Shown here in pieces: positions 40,295 to 50,856 of a stretch of DNA of 64,000 nucleotides. Location of the stretch: NCBI GenBank assembly GCA_030267565.1, contig BRXU01000002.1, positions 6,887,501-6,951,500 on the forward strand, read 5' to 3'. Under the pieces are notes generated by a model. That model worked only from the letters and a program-made list of their open reading frames with translations. It had not been told where the DNA came from and ran no database searches. Both the position numbers and the translations under genes were made by a program. How positions within the stretch are numbered: the stretch's first letter is position 1; every line of letters begins with the position of its first letter. This stretch comes from Pleodorina starrii (taxonomy: Eukaryota; Chlorophyta; Chlorophyceae; Chlamydomonadales; Volvocaceae).

Positions 40295-43200
40295 TCTGGT
40301 CGACCCCTGGCTGTCTTCCGGCGTGGGGGGGGGCTTCACTCACCCGGCATCACCAACTCGACCGCCGGTGGCACGCCTGGACCGCTGGCTCATTAGCCAA
40401 CCTCTGCAGCAGTACGTGACAGCTGTTCGGGTGGTGCCAGGCGCCCCGGGGGATCATCATGGGGTGCTCTTGGAGCTGGTGCTGCCAGGGCTCCCCACCC
40501 TCGGCCGCAGCAGCTGGGCGTTCCCCACGTACCTGCTGTACCACCCCAGCCTGCTGCCCCGCCTGCAGTCGGCAGTGGAGCTGGCAATCCAGGCCGTCCA
40601 GCAGCAAGACGCCGCTGCTGACCCACGTGAGGTGTGGGAATGTCTGAAAGGTCGCCTCCGCAGTGCAGCCGATCACCTCCACAGACAGCACCTGACGGAC
40701 CAGGCCGCCAGCCTGAGGGCGGCCAAACACGCTGCGTGTGCAGCCCTGGCAGCCATGCAGCATGCTATGCCCGGGCCCGACGCCGGCGCCTTGGCAGCAC
40801 AGGCCTGCAGCCAGCTCACCACGGCAGTCAAACAGGCCGCCATCCGCCGCACAGCAGCGCTGGACGCCGCGTACACGCAGCATGGCGACAAGGGCACCGG
40901 CTGGTTCCACCAGCTCGGACGCGAGGTGCGCACCCGGGAGCCAGTCACCCACCTCTCAGTCCCGGGTCAGCCCCTCCCGGTTCCGCTCAGTGACCCGGGT
41001 GCGGCCGCCGCTATCACAGCCGCGGCCCACGCCATGTACAGCAGTGACAGCCCCACGGGTCTGTTCCGGGTGGAGCAGGTGGACCTGACAGCCCAAGACC
41101 AGCTCCTGCAGCACCTCCGCCGCCGGCTCCCCCAGCCCCTCAGGGAAGCTGCCGACGCAGCCCCAGCCGCCGGCGAGCTGCAGCTGGACGAACTTGCGGC
41201 TGCTCTGTCGTCCTGTCTGAATGGCACCGCCCCTGGCTCGGACGGCCTGCCTTATGAGGTGTACCGGGTGCTGTGGCCGCTGCTGGGCCCGCTGCTGCTC
41301 GCCGCCGCCAACGCAGCCTTCACCCAGGGATCCGTGGAGACCGGGGCCGCAGCTGCCGACTCCCTGCCGCTCAGCTGGCGCGAAGGGGTCATCACTCTCA
41401 TCTACAAAGGCAAAGGCCTGCCCCGGCCCAGCCTGAGCAGCTACCGGCCCATCACCCTGCTCCAATGCGACTACAAGCTTGTCTGCAAGGCCGTCAGCAA
41501 TCGCCTACAGCCGGCACTGGACTACCTGATAGACCCGCTGCAGACTGCCTTCGTCAGCGGCCGGGACATCCGCGACAACACCCTTTACCACCTGGCCCTG
41601 GCGGAGTGGGTGCGGCACTCGCAGCAACCGGCAGCCCTCATCATACTCGACATCGAGAAGGCCTACGACCGGGTCCATCGCCCCTGGCTCTACCGGGTGG
41701 CCGAGGCCATGGGCTTCGGTCAGCACACACAGCACTGGCTGCGCCTGCTCACGTCAGATGGCTCCTGCCGGGTGGTGGTCAATGGGCACCAGTCAGCACC
41801 TTTCCCGGTCCGCAACGGCCTTCAGCAGGGCAGCACCCTGTCGCCCGTCCTGTGGGTCATGCAGCTGGAACCTCTCACCTCGTACCTGCACCACCTGCGC
41901 AGCACCAACGCTCTCCGCACCCCCACCCTCCCCAACAACGTGCCAGCCCCCCCTGTCACCCACCACGCGGACGATACGGTGCTCACGGTCAGCAATGTCG
42001 ACAGGGATGGGGAGGTCGCTACCGCGGCAGTCCAGCTGTTCTGCAGGGCCAGCAACGCACGGGTCAATGCCAGCAAGGGGAAGGGGATGGTGCTGGGTAC
42101 CCACGAGCCGGTGGTGGGGCCCAACGCCGCAACTGGTGCGAGTTTCCCGACTCCCGGTGATGAACCCCCACGCCACCTGGGAATCCCTCTCACTCTGGAC
42201 CCGGTGGAGGCCGCGCGGCTCTGCTACACCAGCAGAATTCAGCGGGTTCAGCGTCTCGGCCATGTGTGGCGGCGACACGGCCTCAGCCTCGTGGGCAGGG
42301 TGCATGTGGCCAAACAGGTGCTGGGAAACACCCTGGCATACCACCTCTCCATCATCCGCCCCACCCCACCCCAGCTGGCGGCACTCCGCAAGCATATCGA
42401 CGGCTTTGTGGCCTGGTCGCTCCTGGAGGAAGACGCGTCCCTGGTGTGCCACGGATGGGCCCTGCTGAAGCCTGGCCCGGAGATCGCCTGCCAGGATCAC
42501 GACTGTGGCGGTGTCGGCCATCTCGACCTCGACGCATTCATGGTCGCCCTGCATGCGAAGCCCCTCGCCCAGCTCGCTCAGCCCGGCCAGCAGCCATGGA
42601 AGCAGATCATGCGGGGTCTGCTCGATGAGTACAGGCCGGATGGGACCACTGGGTGGGGCTGGGTGTATGGCACGGCGGAACCGCCCCCCAGCCTGCCTAC
42701 GTTCATTGCCAGCCTGGTGCAGTCCTACCGCTCCTCGCTCCCGACCCGGCTGGCCTACCCAGAGACCACGGACGCGCGTGCCATCCTGCATGAGCCCCTG
42801 TTCTTCAATGCAGCCCTGCGTGACCCCGCCACCGACCAGCCCTTCACCCCGCCGGATGGGACCGCCCACCTGGGCCCCCGCACCCTGGCCGAGCTCAGTG
42901 CAGCGTCGCCCATGACCCAGCACGAACCCCTCATGCAGGCGGTCCTTGGGGCCATCCCAGCCGACTGGCGGAGACTGCTGCCAGCCGACCCCCTGGACCC
43001 CGAACTGCCGCCGGCGCCCGACTGGCTCCTGTCGCCCGATGGCAGCCGGGTAAGCAGCCCTACGGGAGTCTTGTGGGCCGTCCTGCCCAACGGCCGCTTG
43101 GTGCCCCCAGACAGCGAGCAGGCCGGAGCAGCAGGGGACGCCGACTGGCCTGCAGCCTGCGTGCTGCCGGGCCGCAAGCCGCGCCGACACTGGACCTTGG

Positions 43201-43886
43201 AGGACCATCAGCGATACAGCGAGGCGCCCCCGGCCCAACGCGCCTCCTCATGGCCAGTGGAATACCAGCTGCTGGGGCTTTGGGACTCGGTCCAGTGCTA
43301 CCCCCTCAGCCACGGCCACGGCACGCTGCCCCTCATCCACTACACAGTGAGTGAGGTGCGCCACCGCCTCACCGCCCGCGGTCACAGCTGGGGCCGGGAC
43401 CAGGACACGGAGCCCCTCATGCCCGCGGCGTGGCCCGAGCAGCCGCACAGCCAGCTACAGCAACAGGAGGCCCGCTGGCACCAACACTGGCTGGCTCAGC
43501 AAGCGCCCAGCCGCAGCCGGTGGTTTGCCATGAACCCCACGCCCAGCCCCGGCTGGATGCGGCCCCGCTCCTCCCCCCCATCACTGCCCTCGGCCGCTGC
43601 AAGCCCGGTCAGCCAGCCTAGCAGCCGCCATGCGGCACCGCACCAGCAGGACCCCGGTGCTGCCGCCGGACCGTCGGCGCCCGCCGGGCCGGCCCCGGAG
43701 GCAGACCCGGCAGCTGATGGCCCGGCTGGCATGTCTCCCCTCGACCGCCGGCGGGCCTGGCAGCGGCTGTGGGACTGCCCCGCAAGCAACCGGGCCAAGG
43801 CGCTCGCCTGGCGGCTGCACCATGGACGGCTCCCGTGCGGGGTGTACCTGGCCTCCAAAGGTCAGCCGCAGCGTGCCCACTGCTCT

Positions 43887-44255
43887 TTTTTTTTTTTTTT
43901 TTCAATTCCGGAGGAACCCCGACTCGGGACATGGGACACACATGTTGTCTGGCGGCTCCACTGATGCTGCCACTTCTGCTGAGTAGCTAGCGTGCCAGGC
44001 TTCTGGGTGACTCCACGGGCCAGCTGGACGGTGCTGATGACTGTATGATGAGTCTTGTAAACCTCCGGACGGGACAGGGACAGGGGTGGGCACCCTCCTT
44101 TCTCATCACACCCCGGGTAACGGTCACTGACTGGTTTCGATCCCGGGATCCCGGGGGGAATTGCAGGGTTTCCCTGTTGCCAGCCAATGAACCATTGCCT
44201 GCTTCTGTGGGGTGCAGGTAAGTTCCAAATGTCCTTGGTGGGACTTGAACTCCTA
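43887..44255 (-). mobile_element. SINE copy 5 (minus), complete with tRNA-like head
   Basis: Starts with a run of T (to 43902) and ends with a head that reads gagttcaagtccc on its own strand, a good B box. The target repeat GCTCT flanks it (43882-43886, 44256-44260). It breaks the CCHC finger of ORF2. With copies 3 and 6 it defines the full SINE of about 350 bp before the tail. Confidence 0.9.
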
Positions 44256-44929
44256 GCTCTGCTCCTAGCTGCTCGGTGGACGGCAACCTGCATGTCGCCA
44301 GCCTGACCCACGTCTTCTTGGAGTGCGGGGCTTACACCGCAGCTCGGGTTTGGCTGGCAGAGCTGTGGGCAACAGTCTCCGGGGCCGCGGACTTGCCTTT
44401 CAGACAGCCGGCTGTGCTGCTGGGAGACTGGCCGGGAGGGTGGCCGGCCTACCCCACCAGCCCTGGGCTGCAGCTGCTGTGGGCAGCCCTTCGAGCCACT
44501 TGGCTGTGGGCGGTCTGGGGCCACTACCACAGGGCGGAGCCTGATGACCATCCGTCGGCCACGGTGGTGGGCTGCGTCATTGGGGAGCTGCAGCGTCTCA
44601 TGAGGGCACATTTCAGCATGGCGGCGCTCTCCGAGGACACTCTGGCGGGGCTGCCCCGGGGCCACATCACAGCACAGCTGAAGCCCGGCCGGCTGGATGC
44701 CTTCGAAGCCTCCTGGGCGCATGAAGGCGTCCTCTGCTCCGTGCAGCGGGTGGCTGGCAGCAGCCCGCGTCTGCAGGTTCATCTGTCCCGGGTGGCCCCG
44801 GTCCCAGCACCACAGGCACCCGCCGGGGGCGCCCAGGCAGCACAGCAGGTCTCCCCATCCGGGTCAGCCATCAGCGCCCAGCCCAGCCAGGCAGCAGCTC
44901 AGCTGACAGGGCAGCCGGGGCCGTCGTGA

Positions 44930-46396
44930 GCGGGGTGTTGGGAGTGGGGGATCTCGGTGTCTGAGGTCCTTAGGGTGCGAGGGGCCTCGAGGGTGGGGGG
45001 AGTGCGGTGCGGGTTGCCTAGGGAGGGGGGTGCGGTGCGGGGCTTGCTGTGGGTGGGGCCGGAGGGGGTCTTGGGGGTCGGGGGAGCTTAGGAGCAGGGT
45101 TGGTGTGGTGCAGGCTGCCGCGGGAGGCAGGTGCGGTTCGGAGGCTGCTGTCTTGAGGGGTCGCCCCCTGTGTGGGGTCTGTGGGTGTTTTGTCGCTGGC
45201 GCTCTCGTGCCTTGGTCTCTGACCCGGCGGTGCTGCCCCTGCGGCCTGGAGGGGGGGGTTCTTGGGAGTGGGGTGCGTGTGGCGCCGGGGGGTCTGGGGA
45301 GGGTTTCGGGGGGGGGACTGGGGAGGGGCGGGGGGGCTTCGGTGCAGGGTTGGTGTGGTGCAGGCCGCCGTGGGAGGCAGGTGCGGTTCGGGGGTCGCCC
45401 CCAGGGTGGGGTCTGCGGGTGTCTTGTCGCCGGCGTGCTTGTGCCCTGGCTTCCAGCCAGGCAGTGTTGCCCCTGCTGCGCCCGTGGGGGTTCTTGGGAG
45501 CCGGGGGGACGTGGGAGTGAGGTTCCTGCGGTGCGGGGTGTCTTGGGAGGGAGGTGTGTCTTCGGGCCTGCTGTCTTGCGGGGACGCCCCCAGGGTGGGG
45601 TCGGTTGTTGTTTGTCTCCGGTGCGCTTGTGTGGCACCGTCCCTGCGGCTTTTGTGGCTCTGGGAGGCGGTTTCGGTGGTGCGGGGTTCTCTTCGGGCGT
45701 GCTGTGGGTTTTCTGTTTTCTCTGGTGCTCCCCGGTGGGGGGGGCTCGTTTTGCCCTGGTTCGCTGCGGCGGTTGCCCGGTTTTGTTTGTTGTTCCTGTT
45801 GCTGTCGCCCAGGGTGTAGGGTTCGCCCCTTGGCTGTTGAGGTTGTGCAGGTTGTGGTTGTGTTGTCGCTGTGGTCGCTGTTGGGGCCTTTGCCCCTCCC
45901 TGGGGCTTGTCTCCGGTGACGGGCCCTGTTGTTGGTCCGTGGTGCTGGCCCGGGTGTTGGGCCGTGGTTTTGGCCCTGGTGTTGGGCCGTGGTGTTGGCT
46001 CTGGTTTTGGGCCCTGGTGTTGGGCCCTGGTGTTGGGCTGTGGGGTTGGCCCTGGTGTTGGGCCGTGGTGTTGGCCCTGGTGTTGGGCCCTGGGGTTTGG
46101 CCCTGGTGTTGGGCCCTGGTGTTGGTTTCAGTTCCCTCCTCGGTGTCTTGGAGGTAGGGGTGGCCGTGTGTGCCGCCCGTGCAGCAGTGGCTCCTGGCCC
46201 CTTGCTGCCCCCGTCCCTGTCCCTGTCCTGTCTGCGAGTTTAGGCGTTGCTTGGCTTTTTCTCTCTCCTTGGCTCCTTGCGGTGGTTTTTTGGGCTTCTT
46301 GCCAGGCTGTTGCGGCTTGCCGGTCTTGCTCGGCTTGCCCGTTGGGCTTCGCTTTCCCAGTCCTTGTAACGTCCCTCGCAGAAAAAAAAAAAAAAA
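44930..46396 (+). other. LINE 3' UTR and poly(A) of nest G
   Basis: From the ORF2 stop to the family 3' terminus and 15 A (46382-46396). It has G-run-rich sequence after the stop and the minisatellite near 45940-46125. It is closest to LINE C in subfamily marks (gcccctccctgggg). Confidence 0.88.
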
Positions 46397-46830
46397 GCCT
46401 GACCCCCGTCTTCTTGGAGTGCGGGGCTTACACCGCAGCTCGGGTTTGGCTGGCAGAGCTGTGGGCAACAGTCTCCGGGGCCGCGGACTTGCCTTTCAGA
46501 CAGCCGGCTGTGCTGCTGGGAGACTGGCCGGGAGGGTGGCCGGCCTACCCCACCAGCCCTGGGCTGCAGCTGCTGTGGGCAGCCCTTCGAGCCACTTGGC
46601 TGTGGGCGGTCTGGGGCCACTACCACAGGGCGGAGCCTGATGACCATCCGTCGGCCACGGTGGTGGGCTGCGTCATTGGGGAGCTGCAGCGTCTCATGAG
46701 GGCACATTTCAGCATGGCGGCGCTCTCCGAGGACACTCTGGCGGGGCTGCCCCGGGGCCACATCACAGCACAGCTGAAGCCCGGCCGGCTGGATGCCTTC
46801 GAAGCCTCCTGGGCGCATGAAGGCGTCCTC
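46397..46830 (+). pseudogene. LINE ORF2 fragment, residues about 1402-1545
   Basis: Plus strand, directly after the poly(A). It carries the same altered base beside the junction (gacccccgtc) as the inverted locus at 312-322. It is cut at gcgtcctc by the tail of a minus-strand LINE. Confidence 0.85.
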
Positions 46831-47173
46831 TTTTTTTTTTTTTTCTGCGAGGGACGTTACAAGGACTGGGAAAGCGAAGCCCAACGGGCAAGCCGAGCAA
46901 GACCGGCAAGCCGCAACAGCCTGGCAAGAAGCCCAAAAAACCACCGCAAGGAGCCAAGGAGAGAGAAAAAGCCAAGCAACGCCTAAACTCGCAGACAGGA
47001 CAGGGACAGGGACGGGGGCAGCAAGGGGCCAGGAGCCACTGCTGCACGGGCGGCACACACGGCCACCCCTACCTCCAAGACACCGAGGAGGGAACTGAAA
47101 CCAACACCAGGGCCCAACACCAGGGCCAAACCCCAGGGCCCAACACCAGGGCCAACACCACGGCCCAACACCA
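46831..47173 (-). mobile_element. LINE copy J, 3' end only (343 bp, minus)
   Basis: Fourteen T then 329 bases of reversed LINE 3' UTR, ending within the minisatellite. Its inner edge abuts the plus-strand 3' end at 47174. The insertion seems to have removed roughly 1.7 kb of the host LINE (end of ORF2 and most of the 3' UTR). Confidence 0.85.
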
Positions 47174-47342
47174 GTCCTGTCTGCGAGTTTAGGCGTTGCT
47201 TGGCTTTTTCTCTCTCCTTGGCTCCTTGCGGTGGTTTTTTGGGCTTCTTGCCAGGCTGTTGCGGCTTGCCGGTCTTGCTCGGCTTGCCCGTTGGGCTTCG
47301 CTTTCCCAGTCCTTGTAACGTCCCTCGCAGAATAAAAAAAAA
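47174..47342 (+). mobile_element. LINE 3' terminus with poly(A), 3' end of nest G
   Basis: The last 158 bases of the LINE then aataaaaaaaaa. Together with 46845-47002 it makes an inverted repeat of about 158 bp. ACAAC follows at 47343, matching 37553. Confidence 0.88.
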
Positions 47343-47347
47343 ACAAC

Positions 47348-48676
47348 CACAACCTGCACAACCTCAACAACCAAGGGGCGAACCCTACACCCAGGGCGAC
47401 AGCAACAGGAACGGCAAACAAAACCGGGCAACCGCCACAGCGAACCAGGGCGGACAAGCCCCTCCCCGCCGGGGAGCACCAGAGGAAACAGGAAAGCCAC
47501 AGCACGCCCGAAGAGAAACCCGCACCACCTAAACCGCCTCCCAGAGCCACAAAAGCTGCAGGGACGGCGCCACACGAAGTGCACCAGAGACAAACAACAA
47601 CCGACCCCACCCTGGGGGCGTCCCCGCAAGACAGCAGGCCCCAAGACACACCTCCCTCCCAAGACACCCCGCACCACAGGAACCGCACTCCCGCGGCCCC
47701 CCGGCTCCCAAGAACCCCCACGGGCGCAGCAGGGGCAGCACCGCCTGGCTGGAAGCCAGGGCACAAGTGTGCCGGCGACAAGACTCCCGCAGACCCCACC
47801 CTGGGGGCGTCCCCTCCAGACAGCGACCCCTGAACCGCACCTGCCTCCCACGGCAGCCTGCACCACACCAACCCTGCACCGAAGCCCCCCCGCCCCTCCC
47901 CAGTCCCCCCCGAAACCCTCCCCAGTCCCCCCCGCGCCGCGCGCACCCCACTCCCAAGGCCCCCCGTCCCCCAAAAACCCCCTCCAGGCCACAGGGAGAG
48001 CACCGCCGGGTCGGAGACCAGAGCACGAGAGCGCCTGCGACAAGACACCCACAGACCCCACACAGGGGGCGTCCCCTCCAGACAGCGACCCCCGAACCGC
48101 ACCTGCCTCCCACGGCAGCCTGCACCACACCAACCCTGCATCGGCCCGGGTGACCCGGGATCAAGTCCCATCAAGGACATTTGGAACTTATCTGCGCCCC
48201 ACAGATGTAGGCAATGGTTCATTGGCCGGCAACAGGGAAACCTAGCAATTCCCCCCGGGATCCCGGGATCGAAACCGATCAGTGACCATTCCCCGGGGTG
48301 TGATGAGAAAGGAGGGTGCCCACACCTGTCCTTGTCCTGTCCGGAGGTTTACAAGACTCATCATACAGTCATCAGCACCGTCCAGCTGGCCCGTGGAGTC
48401 GCCCAGAAGCCTGGCACGCTAGCTACTCAGCAGAAGTGGCAGCATCAGTGGAGCCGCCAGAAAACATGTGTGTCCCATGTCCCAAGTCCGGGTTCCTCCA
48501 GAATTCAAAAAAAAACGAAGCTCCCCGACCCCCAAGACCCCCTCAGGCCCCACCCACAGCAAGCCCCGCACCGCACCCCCCTCCCTAGGCAACCCGCACC
48601 GCACTCCTCCCACCCTCGAAGCCCCTCGCACCCTAAGAACCTCAGACACCGAGGCCCCCGACTCCCAACACCCCGC
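47348..48676 (-). other. LINE F 3' UTR, remainder, carrying a SINE
   Basis: Continues the 3' UTR left at 37557 and runs to the ORF2 stop at 48677, interrupted by SINE copy 6 (48138-48515). It belongs to the diverged subfamily. No supported protein. Confidence 0.85.
48138..48515 (+). mobile_element. SINE copy 6, with head
   Basis: Head tcggcccgggtgacccggg, then atcaagtcccatc (B box with one change), body, and a short A tract after ccagaattc. It lies between ccctgca and cgaag of the LINE 3' UTR, with no clear target repeat and possibly one base lost. Confidence 0.85.
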
Positions 48677-49183
48677 TCACGACGGCCCCGGCTGCCCTGT
48701 CAGCTGAGCTGCTGCCTGGCTGGGCTGGGCGCTGATGGCTGACCCGGATGGGGAGACCTGCTGTGCTGCCTGGGCGCCCCCGGCGGATGCCTGTGGAGCT
48801 GGGACCGGGGCCACCCGGGACAGATGAACCTGCAGACGCGGGCTGCTGCCAACCACCAAAAACGGAGCAGAGGACGCCTTCATGCGCCCAGGAGGCTTCG
48901 AAGGCATCCAGCCGGCCGGGCTTCAGCTGCACTGTGATGTGGCCCCGGGGCAGCCCCGCCAGAGTGTCCCCGGAGAGCGCCGCCATGCTGAAATGTGCCC
49001 TCATGAGACGCTGCAGCTCCCCAATGACGCAGCCCACCACCGTGGCCGACGGATGGTCATCAGGCTCCGCCCTGTGGTAGTGGCCCCAGACCGCCCACAG
49101 CCAAGTGGCTCGAAGGGCTGCCCACAGCAGCTGCAGCCCAGGGCTGGTGGGGTAGGCCGGCCAACCTCCCGGCCAGTCCCCCA

Positions 49184-49475
49184 GGAAACCTTGCAATTCC
49201 CCCCGGGATCCCGGGATCGAAACCAGTCAGTGACCATTACCCGGGGTGTGATGAGAAAGGATGGTGCCCACACCTGTCCTTGTCCTGTCCGGAGGTTTAC
49301 AAGACTCATCATACAGTCATCAGCACCGTCCAGCTGGCCCGTGGAGTCGCCCAGAAGCCTGGCATGCTAGCTACTCAGCAGAAGTGGCAGCATCAGTGGA
49401 GCCGCCAGACAACATGTGTGTCCCATGTCCCGAGTCCGGGTTCCTCCGGAATTCAAAAAAAAAAAGCACAGCCGG
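49184..49475 (+). mobile_element. SINE copy 7, 5'-truncated
   Basis: Starts at gaaaccttgcaattcc and ends in ccggaattc plus A tract, between cccccag and gcacagccgg of ORF2. No clear target duplication. The head with the B box is missing. Confidence 0.85.
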
Positions 49476-49869
49476 CTGGCTGAAGGGCAAGTCCGCGGCC
49501 CCGGAGACTGCCGCCCACAGTTCTGCCAGCCAAACCCGAGCTGTGGTGTAAGCCCCGCACTCCAAGAAGACGTGGGTCAGGCTTGCGACAGGCAGGCTGC
49601 CGTCCACCGAGCAGCTAGGAGCAGGGCAGTGGGCACGCTGCGGCTGACCTTTGGAGGCCAGGTACACCCCGCACGGGAGCCGTCCATGGTGCAGCCGCCA
49701 GGCTAGCGCCTTGGCCCGGTTGCTTGCGGGGCAGTCCCACAGCCGCTGCCAGGCCCGCCGGTGGTCGAGGGGAGACATGCCAGCCGGGCCATCCGCTGCC
49801 TGGTCTACCTCCGGGGCTGGCCCGGCGGGTGCCGACGGTCCGGCGGCAGCACCGGGGTCCTGCTGGTGC

Positions 49870-49896
49870 GGTTTTATTTTTCTGCGAGGGACGTTA
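49870..49896 (-). mobile_element. LINE tail insertion, about 26 bp
   Basis: ttttattttt followed by ctgcgagggacgttac, the reversed end of the LINE, between gtgcgg and acatggcgg. Two to four target bases (tgcc) are lost in place of a duplication. The T tract has one A. Confidence 0.88.
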
Positions 49897-50410
49897 CACA
49901 TGGCGGCTGCCAGGCTGGCTGACCGGGCTTGCAGCGGCCGAGGGCAGTGATGGGGGGGAGGATCGGGGCCGCATCCAGCCGGGGCTGGGTGTGGGGTTCA
50001 TTGCAAACCACCGGCTGCGGCTGGGCACTTGCTGAGCCAGCCAGTGTTGGTGCCAGCGGGCCTCCTGTTGCTGTAGCTGGCTGTGCGGTTGCTCGGGCCA
50101 CGCCGCGGGCATGAGGGGCCCCGTGTCTTGGTCCCGGCCCCAGCTGTGGCCGCGGGCGGTGAGGCGGTGGTGCACCTCACTCACTGTGTAGTGGATGAGG
50201 GGCAGCACACCGTGGCCGTGGCTGAGGGGGTAGCACTGGACCGAGTCCCAAAGCCCCAGCAGCTGGTATTCCACTGGCCATGAGGAGGCGTGTTGGGCTG
50301 GGGGCGCCTCGTTGTATCGCTGATGGTCCTCCAACGTCCAGTGTCGGCGCGGCTTGCGGCCCGGCAGCACGCAGGCTGCAGGCCAGTCGGCGTCCCCTGC
50401 TGCTCCGCCC

Positions 50411-50856
50411 TTTTTTTTTTAATTCCGGAGGAACCCGGACTCGGGACATGGGACACACATGTTGTCTGGCGGCTCCACTGATGCTGCCACTTCTTTTTTT
50501 TCTGCGAGGGACGTTACAAGGACTGGGAAAGCGAAGCCCAACGGGCAAGCCGAGCAAGACCGGCAAGCCACAACAGCCTGGCAAGAAGCCCAAAAAACCA
50601 CCGCAAGGAGCCGAGGAGAGAGAAAAAGCCAAGCAACGCCTAAACTCGCAGACAGGACAGGGACAGGGACGGGGGCAGCAAGAGGCCAGGAGCCACTGCT
50701 GCACGGGCCACTTCTGCTGAGTAGCTAGCGTGCCAGGCTTCTGGGCGACTCCACGGGCCAGCTGGACGGTGCTGATGACTGTATGATGAGTCTTGTAAAC
50801 CTCCGGATAGGACAAGGACAGGTGTGGGCACCCTCCTTTCTCATCACACCCCGGCC
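50411..50856 (-). mobile_element. SINE copy 8 (minus), split by a LINE tail
   Basis: Ten T and the reversed SINE 3' half (50421-50493), then the LINE insert at 50494-50707, then the rest of the SINE to ctcatcacaccccgg. It is 5'-truncated. Three layers of nesting are visible: LINE in SINE in LINE. Confidence 0.88.
50494..50707 (-). mobile_element. LINE 3'-end insertion (214 bp) with 7-bp TSD
   Basis: Eight T then 206 bases of reversed LINE 3' terminus. CCACTTC flanks it at 50487-50493 and 50708-50714, one of the clearest target duplications in the window. It lies inside SINE copy 8. Confidence 0.92.

Larger units (their letters stand above)
38496..44929 (+). pseudogene. LINE G ORF2, full span, twice interrupted
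   Basis: Plus-strand ORF2 from MRTDGTAP to GPS-stop, with all endonuclease, RT (HADD) and CCHC motifs recognisable. It is split after VHG (residue about 187) by a LINE 3' UTR at 39061-40294, which also removed about two bases of target, and in the CCHC finger by the SINE at 43887-44255. Between these it is open for 1.2 kb codons without a stop, so decay other than insertions is slight. Confidence 0.9.
37558..47342 (+). mobile_element. Plus-strand LINE nest G inside copy F (5-bp TSD)
   Basis: Bounded by ACAAC at 37553-37557 and 47343-47347. It starts inside ORF1 and ends in a LINE 3' terminus with poly(A) at 47331-47342. In between are ORF1 and ORF2, an inserted LINE 3' UTR (39061-40294), a SINE (43887-44255), a full 3' UTR with its own poly(A) (46382-46396), a further ORF2 fragment and a minus-strand LINE end. 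At least two plus-strand LINEs must therefore be merged here. Confidence 0.75.
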
